From Tropicibacter sp. Alg240-R139 (GTDB lineage: Bacteria > Pseudomonadota > Alphaproteobacteria > Rhodobacterales > Rhodobacteraceae): DNA of 64,000 bases. Where the stretch lies: NCBI RefSeq assembly GCF_900537075.1, contig NZ_UNRA01000001.1:248001-312000 (forward strand), written 5' to 3'. This document shows positions 9,234-16,919 of the stretch, one piece after another; position 1 is the first letter of the stretch, and every line of letters starts with the position of its first letter. Below the pieces are notes generated by a model. The model was given only the letters and a program-made list of their open reading frames with translations, searched no databases and had not been told where the DNA came from. The position numbers were made by a program, and so were the translations under genes.

Positions 9234-9818
9234 ATGAAGACCCTGTTTGCCGTTCTCGCTTGCCTTTGCGTGCTGTGCCTTGGCGCTTGCAGCACCTCTG
9301 CCCCAGCCTACACCCAAAACGATGTGACCAAGCTGGCACAAACCTTGCGCGACCTTGGCCCCGAGGTGGACCCGGCCGAGGCCACCCGCGCAGCTCAGAT
9401 CGCCTTTTCCTACTCCCGGCAACTGGCTACCGAATATGGCGTGACCACCTCGCCCATCATTCACAACGTCAGGGTCAACGAGGGTGCGAAAGAGCGCGGT
9501 CTGTGCGTGCACTACGCCGAGGACATGCAACGCCGCCTGAATCAAGAGGGGTTCAAGACGCTGCAAATGCACCGCGCAATTGCCTTGCCCAAGACGCCGT
9601 TCAATATCGACCACAGCACCGCTGTAATCAGCCGACGGGGCGACGATATGTACGCCGGTGTGATTCTGGATCCTTGGCGGGACGCAGGCGACTTGTTCTG
9701 GTCGCCGACACAGGACGACACCCGATACAACTGGCGCCCTCGGATGGAGGTGTTGGAAGAATTGTATCCCGAAGAATTCGCCGCCGCACGTGCATCGGGA
9801 GTTTTGTCACAGTTTTGA
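9234..9818 (+). CDS. Hypothetical lipoprotein, 194 aa
   Basis: Type II signal peptide with lipobox LGAC (MKTLFAVLACLCVLCLGACS), so probably anchored to the inner or outer membrane on the periplasmic side. The mature part is soluble (LATEYGVTTSPIIHNVRVNE, then ILDPWRDAGDLFW) without a family I can name. The ATG at 9234 fits the signal peptide start. Downstream of hisE but with its own gap of 73 bp. Its 3' end overlaps the convergent CoA-binding gene by 12 bases. Confidence 0.75.
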   Translation: MKTLFAVLACLCVLCLGACSTSAPAYTQNDVTKLAQTLRDLGPEVDPAEATRAAQIAFSYSRQLATEYGVTTSPIIHNVRVNEGAKERGLCVHYAEDMQRRLNQEGFKTLQMHRAIALPKTPFNIDHSTAVISRRGDDMYAGVILDPWRDAGDLFWSPTQDDTRYNWRPRMEVLEELYPEEFAAARASGVLSQF

Positions 9819-10277
9819 CGAGATGATGCCAGTTGCAAAACCGCCCATGCGCAGCTCGCCGAACAAGCGCTGATACTCGATCTTTGGGCAGCGGTTTTGG
9901 ATCACATCTACACCCTGCCCTTCAGCCTTGGCTGCCGCTTCGGTGTGTTTGACGCCGATCTGCATCCAGATTGTTTTGAGCTGCGGAAACAACTCCAGAG
10001 CCTCATCCACGATGGGGGGAACGGCCTCAGGACGGCGGAAGATATCAACCATGTCCACTGGTTCTGAAATTTCGTTCAACCCGGCGCGCACCGTCTGACC
10101 GAACAGCGTCTTGCCCGCATGACCGGGATTGACCGGAATCACGGTATAGCCTTTGAGGCCCAGATAGCGCGCCACGTAGTAGCTGGGCCGCACGGGGTTC
10201 ATCGACACGCCCACAACAGCAATGACCTTAGTGCGTTGCAGAATGGTTTTGAGATGTTGATCGGAATAGTCGCTCAT
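9807..10277 (-). CDS. CoA-binding domain protein (YccU-like), 156 aa
   Basis: A single Rossmann-like CoA-binding domain as in the N-terminal part of succinyl-CoA synthetase alpha. Features are VIAVVGVSMNPVRPSYYVAR with the nucleotide-binding turn, VIPVNPGHAGKTLFGQTV, and IWMQIGVKHTEAA. The family is cytoplasmic, and its cellular role is not established. The ATG at 10277 (MSDYSDQHL) is preferred over an in-frame GTG or ATG three codons earlier. Confidence 0.85.
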   Translation of the reverse strand: MSDYSDQHLKTILQRTKVIAVVGVSMNPVRPSYYVARYLGLKGYTVIPVNPGHAGKTLFGQTVRAGLNEISEPVDMVDIFRRPEAVPPIVDEALELFPQLKTIWMQIGVKHTEAAAKAEGQGVDVIQNRCPKIEYQRLFGELRMGGFATGIISSKL

Positions 10278-10361
10278 ACCGCGCACCCTATGTCAGCTCT
10301 TCAGAAGTGTCTTGCAGCGATTGAAGCCGCTCGCTCTGGCTAGATTGAAGGCATGCCTCTG

Positions 10362-10399
10362 AAAAGAAAAAAGCGCCCATGGAACGATGCCATGGGCGC
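10362..10399 (-). terminator. Strong intrinsic terminator on the minus strand
   Basis: Perfect 10-bp stem GCGCCCATGG / CCATGGGCGC (10373-10382 and 10390-10399) with a 7-base loop. On the minus strand it is followed directly by TTTTTTCTTTTC. The nearest upstream minus-strand gene ends 243 bases earlier, so the terminator probably serves a non-coding transcript or a long 3' UTR. Confidence 0.8.
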
Positions 10400-10500
10400 G
10401 AGGTATGGAACGAGGGACAGTGAAATGACCCGCGGCAGTTCCGTTCCGCGGTCACTGTGTCATTTAAGCCCTCAATTGGACAAAAAAAGGGGTGGAAATG
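10362..10500 (-). ncRNA. Candidate small RNA in the 10278-10641 gene-free region
   Basis: This 364-base gap has no credible reading frame. On the minus strand an AT-rich stretch (about 10500-10560, possible promoter) leads into a hairpin with arms around GACCGCGG and CCGCGGGTC nested in AATGAC/GTCATT (10423-10466). The perfect terminator hairpin at 10373-10399 follows. Two strong stems, an intrinsic terminator and an AT-rich upstream region suggest an independent RNA of roughly 100-130 nt. It could instead be a structured 3' UTR of the YHS gene. Confidence 0.35.
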
Positions 10501-10641
10501 AATTTTCTTAATGACACGGTGATTCTTCTCAATTTGATCGAAAATCTAGTCATTTTCAGCTAAGCCACACGAGAACAAGAAGAACACCCTTCAGATGTCC
10601 TTTCAATTTGGAGTGATTCGCTTTCGAAAAGGCTGATTCGA

Positions 10642-11097
10642 TCAGTTACGCAAGACCTGCGGCCAATGACCCTCGGCCATTTCGATATTGCCCGGAACGT
10701 CCCGAGCCCACATCTTTTCGATAGACGAAGAATGAACAAGGTAAAGTTTGTCGTCCACAATCTTCCAAACCTCGGGGTCTGTGCCAACCGTGTACCCGCG
10801 CGACACTGCATAGGCGCAGTAACCACCAAATTGCGGCGCATAGGCATAAGGGTTCGCCTCGAAGGCCTCGCGGTTTTCGTGATTGGCGAAGTACCAAACG
10901 GCCCCCTTCCACATCACGGCAATGTCGGGGTGACCACGTACAGGTTCATCACCCATGAAGTACGACACAGTGTCATACCCATCAATCGCCGCCCCATCAT
11001 CTGCGTAATAGATCTGTATCTGCTCGGCCTGAACAGCCGGAGCAGTGAGACACAGAGCGCTGAGGGCGCATGCAAGGATGGTGCGTCGATTAAGCAT
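10642..11097 (-). CDS. YHS-domain exported protein, 151 aa
   Basis: Begins with a signal peptide (MLNRRTILACALSALCLTAP, cleavage near VQAEQ), then a YHS domain of the periplasmic type: AAIDGYDTVSYFMGDEPVRG, WYFANHENREAFEANPYAYA and FGGYCAYAVSRGYTVGTDPE. The YHS fold is often found with heavy-metal handling, but its role here is unknown. The start at 11097 fits the signal peptide; a longer start at 11157 would add residues without secretion features. Confidence 0.85.
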   Translation of the reverse strand: MLNRRTILACALSALCLTAPAVQAEQIQIYYADDGAAIDGYDTVSYFMGDEPVRGHPDIAVMWKGAVWYFANHENREAFEANPYAYAPQFGGYCAYAVSRGYTVGTDPEVWKIVDDKLYLVHSSSIEKMWARDVPGNIEMAEGHWPQVLRN

Positions 11098-11219
11098 TTC
11101 AGTCCGTTCGATCATATGCGTGCTGCATAAAATGACCGCATCCCGCGCCTGAGCCAAGCCCCCCTGACAGGGATGTGATCAAACTGTGTCATGTGGTTCT
11201 CGACGCCGTGATCGGCAGA

Positions 11220-11537
11220 TCAGTCGAAAATGTCCTCGATCGCGTCCCATGCCTCGTCCAGAACGCGTGACATCAGGCCTTTGCGCTTCTTGGCCTTCTT
11301 GAGTTTGTTGCGGGGCTTCTCATGCCAGTCCGACTTGCCTTTGGCCTTCTTGGATTTCGGTTTGGGCAGATGGCTGATCGCTGCTGCGTCCGGCTTGGCC
11401 TGACGCAGCATCTTGAGGTCATGCAACGGCGCGCCACAGGTCGAACAGCTCAACTCGTGGCGCCCATCCTGACTAAGCACCAGCGCCGCGCGTGTCCCGC
11501 AATAACAGCAAGTCGCAATCTTTGTCGGATGTGGAAT
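11220..11537 (-). CDS. Small zinc-ribbon, lysine-rich protein starting at ATT, 105 aa
   Basis: The N-terminus reads IPHPTKIATCCYCGTRAALV and continues to CSTCGAPL, giving a two-knuckle zinc ribbon (CxxC at about 11-14, CSTC at about 32-35). A strongly basic linker (KPKSKKAKGKSDWHEKPRNK) and an acidic end (DEAWDAIEDIFD) follow. A consensus AGGAGG lies five bases before an ATT codon at 11537, and no ATG, GTG or TTG is in frame between the upstream TGA and this codon. The next possible start, GTG at 11480, would delete the first CxxC and has no ribosome-binding site. Family function unknown. Confidence 0.75.
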   Translation of the reverse strand: MPHPTKIATCCYCGTRAALVLSQDGRHELSCSTCGAPLHDLKMLRQAKPDAAAISHLPKPKSKKAKGKSDWHEKPRNKLKKAKKRKGLMSRVLDEAWDAIEDIFD

Positions 11538-11576
11538 GGCTGCCTCCTGTCAAACGGACCGTCGTGAGTGGCCCGC

Positions 11577-12350
11577 TTAATGGGCCTTGGAGGCATATAG
11601 GGCGATTGCGGCCGCATTTGAGACATTAAGCGAGCCAAATCCGCCTGCGGCATCAATTTTTACCAGCTGATCCACGGTTTCCTTGGTCTTTTGTCGCAAT
11701 CCCGGCCCCTCGGCCCCCAAAACAAGGGCCACCGGATGATCCCTGCGACCTTCCAAAGCGGCCTCGATGGTCTGTTCCGCCTCTCCGTCCAACCCTAGTA
11801 CAAGGAATCCCATCCGCTGGAGTTCCACGATGGTATCCGACAGATTGCGCATCCGCAGATAGGGCTGGCGTTCCAATGCGCCGCTGGCGGTCTTGGCCAG
11901 CGCCCCGGTTTCGGGTGCCGAATGATGTCGCGTACCGATCACCGCGCTGGCGCCCAGAACTTCGGCAGAGCGCAAAATCGCGCCCACGTTGTGCGGGTCG
12001 GTGACCCGATCCAACAAAATCACCCGCGGCGATTCTGCTCCGATGCAGTTTTCGGCCAGCCCACCCCAGTTGAGTGGCTTAACCTCCAGCGCTGCCCCTT
12101 GATGCACCGAGCCGGAATCGATCGGCGCGGAAAATCCGCGAGGTTCGACAACTTCTGGCTCGATCCCACCCTGAGCAATTGCATCAGACAGTTTGTCAGA
12201 GGCGTTTTTCGTTACCATCAGGCGTAGTTTTTCGCGCTTTGGATTTAAAAGCGCGTCCCTGACGGCATGTAATCCAAACAGCCACACGGTCTCGGATCCT
12301 GCCGCCTTGCGCGCCTGTTCCTTTTCAACGACCCATTTGGGTTTCTTCAT
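11577..12350 (-). CDS. rlmB: 23S rRNA (guanosine-2'-O)-methyltransferase, SpoU/TrmH family (RlmB-like)
   Basis: SAM-dependent ribose 2'-O-methyltransferase with the SPOUT trefoil knot. The N-terminal substrate-binding domain (VWLFGLHAVRDALLNPKREK) precedes motif 1 (LLDRVTDPHNVGAILRSAEV), motif 2 (LVLGAEGPGLR) and motif 3 (FGSLNVSNAAAIALY). Length 257 aa is typical. RlmB methylates G2251 in 23S rRNA; orthology to RlmB rather than another TrmH-like enzyme rests on domain layout. The ATG at 12350 has GAGG eight bases upstream; a GTG two codons earlier is an alternative. Confidence 0.88.
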   Translation of the reverse strand: MKKPKWVVEKEQARKAAGSETVWLFGLHAVRDALLNPKREKLRLMVTKNASDKLSDAIAQGGIEPEVVEPRGFSAPIDSGSVHQGAALEVKPLNWGGLAENCIGAESPRVILLDRVTDPHNVGAILRSAEVLGASAVIGTRHHSAPETGALAKTASGALERQPYLRMRNLSDTIVELQRMGFLVLGLDGEAEQTIEAALEGRRDHPVALVLGAEGPGLRQKTKETVDQLVKIDAAGGFGSLNVSNAAAIALYASKAH

Positions 12351-12420
12351 CTTCACGGCCTCATTTTTCGGGACACGGGGTCCAGAACTCAGTTTCCTGC
12401 GCCCAGGTGGAATTTTCCTG

Positions 12421-12449
12421 TTGACGCTTCTTTGGTGCGCTTGTAATCA
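12421..12449 (+). promoter_or_regulatory. Promoter of tRNA-Tyr
   Basis: TTGACG (12421-12426), a 17-base spacer, then TAATCA (12444-12449). The tRNA starts 32 bases after the -10 hexamer. This is close to the sigma-70 consensus with ideal spacing. Confidence 0.65.
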
Positions 12450-12480
12450 CGCCTCCACAGCAGGCGCAACGCCTGATAGT

Positions 12481-12564
12481 GGGCGACAGGCCGCAAGGTG
12501 TGGCAGGGGACTGTAACTCCCTCGCGGAGACGCACGCCTGGTTCGATTCCAGGGTCGCCCACCA
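12481..12564 (+). tRNA. tRNA-Tyr (anticodon GTA)
   Basis: An 84-nt class II tRNA with encoded CCA. The acceptor GGGCGAC pairs with GTCGCCC, discriminator A. The anticodon loop CTGTAAC contains GTA, the variable arm is long (CGCGGAGACGCACG), and the T-arm is CCTGG TTCGATT CCAGG. The long variable arm fits bacterial tRNA-Tyr. Confidence 0.95.
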
Positions 12565-12646
12565 CTTTCCTCTAGCATGAAACGCATGAGCAACACACCA
12601 GTTGTCGAGGGAATTGGTGCGCCCGGCTTCGGTCGGCACATGTCCT

Positions 12647-13171
12647 TCAGGCAGCCTGAGTAGCTTGCGGCGCAACACGGTCGAGCCAGTTCGAAATAGC
12701 ATCCAGATCTGCCGAAACTTTTTCGGCAACCCCTTCTGAAAATTCGACGAATCTCTCTTCGTTCAACCCATTGACGCCGACAAGAACAGGGATGTCGCGC
12801 GCTAATGCCTCGCCGATGATCGGGCGGAATCCACGGCCATCGGCCTCGTGCTTGCCGAACTTGTTGATGATCAACAGTCGTGGTTGCTCTTCGAGCGCGG
12901 CGCTCACCAATCCTACGGACTGCTCTAAAGCCGCCGGATCCAATCGACACCCGCGCGACCCCGCGCCTAGCGATTGCGAAATGCGGATGACCTCGCCAGT
13001 GCCAGACAGAACCCGAAGGTCCATATCGCACTTGGCGTTGTCGGCGCATTCCGTGTTGGTTTGCACAACTCCGGCCAATGACACGCCCTGCGCCTCAAGT
13101 CGCTCGGCAAAAGCACTGAGCAAGCGATCGGTTTCACCGCGCTGAATGGTGGTGACATAAGCCAGATGCAT
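12647..13171 (-). CDS. DUF2478 protein, 174 aa
   Basis: Resembles the DUF2478 family, P-loop-like proteins sometimes encoded near molybdenum or nitrogen-oxide genes. Features are the beta-strand start MHLAYVTTIQRGETDRLLSA, the cysteine-containing segment TECADNAKCDMDL, and the family segment INKFGKHEADGRGFRPIIGE. The usual Walker A lysine pattern is not obvious, so nucleotide binding is not claimed. The ATG at 13171 begins the family-like sequence. It follows the NnrU gene on the same strand by 82 bases. Confidence 0.75.
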   Translation of the reverse strand: MHLAYVTTIQRGETDRLLSAFAERLEAQGVSLAGVVQTNTECADNAKCDMDLRVLSGTGEVIRISQSLGAGSRGCRLDPAALEQSVGLVSAALEEQPRLLIINKFGKHEADGRGFRPIIGEALARDIPVLVGVNGLNEERFVEFSEGVAEKVSADLDAISNWLDRVAPQATQAA

Positions 13172-13253
13172 TTTACAGGTCCCTTGTCCGTAAGCTGAAC
13201 GACAAATTAGCACGCGCCGCTGCCCACGACCACCTTGGACGAAGCAAAAGCTG

Positions 13254-13919
13254 TTACATCGGCAGCGGGGACAGGCCAATGACCGCCTCATGAGCGGACA
13301 ACAGAAGCAGATAGAGGGCCGCTCCGAGTCCCCAATCCAGAACATGGACACGGGTCAGCCCACGCAAATCGCACAGGCCGGTCTGCGCAGCCATACGGGG
13401 CCAGTCGCCCCCCATCTCGCGCTGATTTCGCCTGTCGATCAAACGCATGCCGATCACCGAAAAGCCACCCATAAGGCTGAACAAAATCACATGCGCCAGA
13501 TCGCCATTCACCAACAGATGCGCAAAGGCCCAAAGCGCCGCAGCCAACAGGATCGGGTGACGAGAGACCGCCAGAACGCTTGGCCGAACCGAATCAAAAC
13601 GCCCTTGCCCCATCCCGCCAAAGGACAGCGGATTGATCGCGCGCAGGCCCGCCACGGCCAAAACACAAACAATTGGCATCACCGTCAGTGGTACCCACCG
13701 TAACATCGGCTCGGGTGGGATAATCCCCACAAATGGCGCGCGCGCTGCCGAAACAAACAGCCAGACCAGAATAACGATGGACAGTCCACTGTAGGCAAGA
13801 AGGTAACCTCTCTGCCCCAGCCGAGCGATCAGCCATGGCCTGACGGGCGGGCGCACCGGGATTACATGGCTGAGAAAGAACACAGTCAATGCTACACCAA
13901 ATTCAAACCAACCGTTCAT
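13254..13919 (-). CDS. NnrU family membrane protein, 221 aa
   Basis: Polytopic inner-membrane protein with six to seven hydrophobic segments. Family hallmarks are HVIPVRPPVRPWLIARLGQRGY, RPSVLAVSRHPILLAAALWA (conserved R-HP) and the following HLLVNGDL. NnrU was named from a nitric-oxide/denitrification cluster and is related to NnrS and isoprenylcysteine methyltransferase-like membrane enzymes. No denitrification genes are seen here. Its proximity to DUF2478 is suggestive only. Confidence 0.85.
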   Translation of the reverse strand: MNGWFEFGVALTVFFLSHVIPVRPPVRPWLIARLGQRGYLLAYSGLSIVILVWLFVSAARAPFVGIIPPEPMLRWVPLTVMPIVCVLAVAGLRAINPLSFGGMGQGRFDSVRPSVLAVSRHPILLAAALWAFAHLLVNGDLAHVILFSLMGGFSVIGMRLIDRRNQREMGGDWPRMAAQTGLCDLRGLTRVHVLDWGLGAALYLLLLSAHEAVIGLSPLPM

Positions 13920-13958
13920 GAGCGACTTATCCGTTTTTGGTAGGTCTACGGCTGTGCC

Positions 13959-14852
13959 TCAGGTCGGTCCTTGACCCGGATCAACCCGCCGACCCAAAAG
14001 CGAGGGCAAAATCTCGCTCAAGGCCCCCAAAACGATCAACGCCGCCCCAGCCATGCGCAAGGGACCAAAGGGTTCGTCGAGCAAAACGGCGCTAGAGATC
14101 ACGCCCGCAAGGATTTCCGCCGTCAGTAAAAAGGTCAATGTCGCCGGGCTTAGAATTTGGGCGCTCCACAAGGTAAGCGCCAGGATCGGCACCACATAGA
14201 GCAGCCCCAAACCCAGAGCTCCTGTGATCAAAGCCCCCTGCCCGCCCGTTGGCCAATCCCCCTCGATCGTCATGAAAAACAGCGCGATCACGGTTGCAGT
14301 CAACGCGGATACAGCGCTCAACGGAATGGGCCGCGCGTTGCCAGGGTTTATGAAGATCAATGTCGCACCGACAGACCAGGCGATCCCAGATAACACGGCC
14401 AACCCGTCGCCGACCGTCACACCAGATGTAGCAATGTCACCGCCTAGAACCAGAAACGCTCCAGACAGCGCCGCAATCAGAGCCAGCGTCGAGGTCCAAC
14501 GCCAGGGCATGTTCAAGAACCGCCACTCGATCAGTTTGGACCAGGCAGGTGCCAGGTAGAACAACAGGATCACCCGCACCACATCGCCATAGTTCAACGC
14601 AACCGAATAGGTTCCGATGGCAACGCCAACGCAGGCCGCCCCAAGCACAGCCTTGGGGCCCAGGAAAAACGGCTCGCGCCGGACCAACACCCACAACAGG
14701 CAAGAGACAAAGGCCCCGGTGTTCATCGCCGCCCCGCCTGCAGCGCCAGTCAGGCCAAGTGCGTCGAACCAGCGAATGGGAATCCACCACAGCCCCCAAA
14801 GAGCAGCGGCAAGGAAAGCCAGAATGACCGGCCTAAGCCCCGCCGCTGCCAC
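13959..14852 (-). CDS. EamA/DMT-family transporter at the end of the betaine-type ABC operon
   Basis: Ten predicted membrane helices in two EamA repeats (AFLAAALWGLWWIPIRWF near the start; SGIAWSVGATLIFINPGN opening the second half). Substrate unknown. The start lies only three bases after the permease stop at 14856, on the same strand, so it is probably co-transcribed with the ABC genes. It could export a metabolite or be an auxiliary osmolyte carrier; that is inference from position. Confidence 0.82.
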   Translation of the reverse strand: MAAAGLRPVILAFLAAALWGLWWIPIRWFDALGLTGAAGGAAMNTGAFVSCLLWVLVRREPFFLGPKAVLGAACVGVAIGTYSVALNYGDVVRVILLFYLAPAWSKLIEWRFLNMPWRWTSTLALIAALSGAFLVLGGDIATSGVTVGDGLAVLSGIAWSVGATLIFINPGNARPIPLSAVSALTATVIALFFMTIEGDWPTGGQGALITGALGLGLLYVVPILALTLWSAQILSPATLTFLLTAEILAGVISSAVLLDEPFGPLRMAGAALIVLGALSEILPSLLGRRVDPGQGPT

Positions 14853-14855
14853 GAT

Positions 14856-16919
14856 CTACAGACCCAACGCCTTGCGCCGTTCTTCGGCGAAACCCTGCAC
14901 CAGACGGTCGGCCACAAGGGCCAGAATCGCCATCGCCGCCCCGGCCGAAATACCAAGACCGATGTCCGCCTTGCCAAGTGCCAGATAGATCGACTGCCCC
15001 AGACCGGTAGTTCCGATCAGCGCCGCGATGACCAGCATCGCAAACGCATAAAGGATCGTCTGGTTCAGCCCCAACAGGATCGTCGGCGCCGCGTAGGGAG
15101 CCTTGATGTCGCGCATGATCTGAAACTGGGTTGCCCCGCTGGCGATGGCCGCCTCCATCATCTCTTCGGGCGTGTTGACCAGCCCATGGCGGGTGTAACG
15201 GATCATAGGCACGATCGCATAGGCGCAGATTGCCAAAAAGGCCGAGAATTCGCCGATCTGGAACACCATCAGAACCGGTATCAGGAATACAAACAACGGG
15301 ATTGTCTGCAACATGTCACAAATCGGACGCACGATTTTCCACGCCAGTGGACTGATCGCGCTCATCAAGCCGATGAGACCGCCAACAATGGCGCAGGCAA
15401 ACACCGCCGCCCCGCTCAGGTACAATGACAGCAGAGCCCTGTCCCACAGGCCCGAAACCAGGATCGTGGACAAAAGACCAGCCGACAACACAGCTAGACG
15501 CGGGCCGCCTGCCACCCAGCCAAGCGCTGCCGCGCCGGTCAGAACAAAGGGCCATGGCAGGTTCGAAACGCCGGTTTCCAGCATGCCAAAGCCGATCAAC
15601 ACCATCACCCCGCGAGTCACATGACCCCGCCAAGCCAGAACCGCGCCAATCGCGGCTCCGGTCAGGAAGAATCCCGTACTCATGTTTGATGTCCAGGTGA
15701 AACCCCAAGTGAACGGCAGAACCGCCTGATCCAGCCCGATCCGCAAAGGGAGCAGGACATAAAACATCGAGTTGTTCTTGAAGGCATCCAGCGAGGCGCC
15801 ATTGGCCCGTGTGAAATCGGTTAGACCATTGTCGAGCGCATCAGACACCGGGTCGAGCAGCGTCAAGTCTGACGGCGCCGGCAGGCGGGTCCAGAAGGCC
15901 ACGGTAAAAATCACCGCGAAGCCAAGAAGCCCCCAGACCACCCGCGTGTCATATCGTTTGCGCTCGGTCGCCAGTGCGCCGCTCATCCGGTCGATCACCA
16001 TAGCAAAAACCACAATCACCATGCCCGCGATTAGTGCCTCGCCAAACTGCGCCTTGCGCATGGTCAGCAGCACTTCCCAACCGATGTCATTGAAACCACC
16101 GATCACGGCCGCAATGATCACCATCGACAGCGCCGCCATCAAACATTGGTTCACACCCACCATGATCTGGGTCGAGGCCGAGGGGATCTCGACCTGAAAC
16201 AGCTGTTGCAGCCGGGTGCCGCCTGCCATCACCGCCGCCTCTTTGACTTCGGATTCCACGCGTTCGAGCCCTAACAGCACATTGCGCGCCATTGGTGGGG
16301 CGGCATAAATTGCAGACGCGATCAGCCCCACCACCGGACCAAATCCGAAGAGCAGCAAAAGCGGCGTCAGATAGGCAAAGGTGGGGACCGTTTGCATAAT
16401 GTCCAGAACGGCCTGAAGCGCGTTCTTCATACGCGGCACCTCATTGGCCAATACACCAATCGCACCACCAACAATCAACGCCAGCGGAACTGAAACCGCG
16501 ACCAGCGCCAGCGTGTTCATACTCTCGGACCAATAGCCCGAGGCCAGGACAAAACTCAGCCCCAGAAACCCGAGTGTCGCCATCGGCAAGCCGCCAAGAT
16601 ACCAACCCACTGCCGTAACAATGCCGATGACCAACGGCCACGGCGTGCCGTTCAACACAAAGTTCGCCCAATCCATTGGATAGGCCATCAGTGCCGAAAA
16701 CCCACGCGCCACTGGTTTCATAGTCGTCAGAACGCTGGTCAAAATCGTTCCGACCCAGTCCGTCGCAGGCAAGACCCAGGCCGCAGGCCATTTCACCAAC
16801 CAAGGCGCGACTGGCTCCAACGCCAAACAGATGGCTCCGACCAGAAGGGTGATCAGCGCAGCCTGCGTACCTATCGTCAACCGCGAACGGGTTACGGGCG
16901 CATCTGTTATCGCGCTCAT
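14856..16919 (-). CDS. proW: Glycine betaine/proline-type ABC transporter permease with two fused permease domains, 687 aa
   Basis: About twice the length of usual ProW. Two binding-protein-dependent permease domains occur in tandem. The first carries EAAVMAGGTRLQQLFQVEIP (about residue 220) and the second EAAIASGATQFQIMRDIKAP (about residue 590); both are EAA loops that contact the ATPase. The first half resembles ProW more (LDIMQTVPTFAYLTP) and the second has DMLQTIPLFVFLIP. The single chain could form the whole membrane pore. It overlaps the ATPase stop by ATGA. Substrate (betaine, proline betaine, choline, DMSP) cannot be fixed from sequence; gene symbol by family. Confidence 0.88.
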   Translation of the reverse strand: MSAITDAPVTRSRLTIGTQAALITLLVGAICLALEPVAPWLVKWPAAWVLPATDWVGTILTSVLTTMKPVARGFSALMAYPMDWANFVLNGTPWPLVIGIVTAVGWYLGGLPMATLGFLGLSFVLASGYWSESMNTLALVAVSVPLALIVGGAIGVLANEVPRMKNALQAVLDIMQTVPTFAYLTPLLLLFGFGPVVGLIASAIYAAPPMARNVLLGLERVESEVKEAAVMAGGTRLQQLFQVEIPSASTQIMVGVNQCLMAALSMVIIAAVIGGFNDIGWEVLLTMRKAQFGEALIAGMVIVVFAMVIDRMSGALATERKRYDTRVVWGLLGFAVIFTVAFWTRLPAPSDLTLLDPVSDALDNGLTDFTRANGASLDAFKNNSMFYVLLPLRIGLDQAVLPFTWGFTWTSNMSTGFFLTGAAIGAVLAWRGHVTRGVMVLIGFGMLETGVSNLPWPFVLTGAAALGWVAGGPRLAVLSAGLLSTILVSGLWDRALLSLYLSGAAVFACAIVGGLIGLMSAISPLAWKIVRPICDMLQTIPLFVFLIPVLMVFQIGEFSAFLAICAYAIVPMIRYTRHGLVNTPEEMMEAAIASGATQFQIMRDIKAPYAAPTILLGLNQTILYAFAMLVIAALIGTTGLGQSIYLALGKADIGLGISAGAAMAILALVADRLVQGFAEERRKALGL

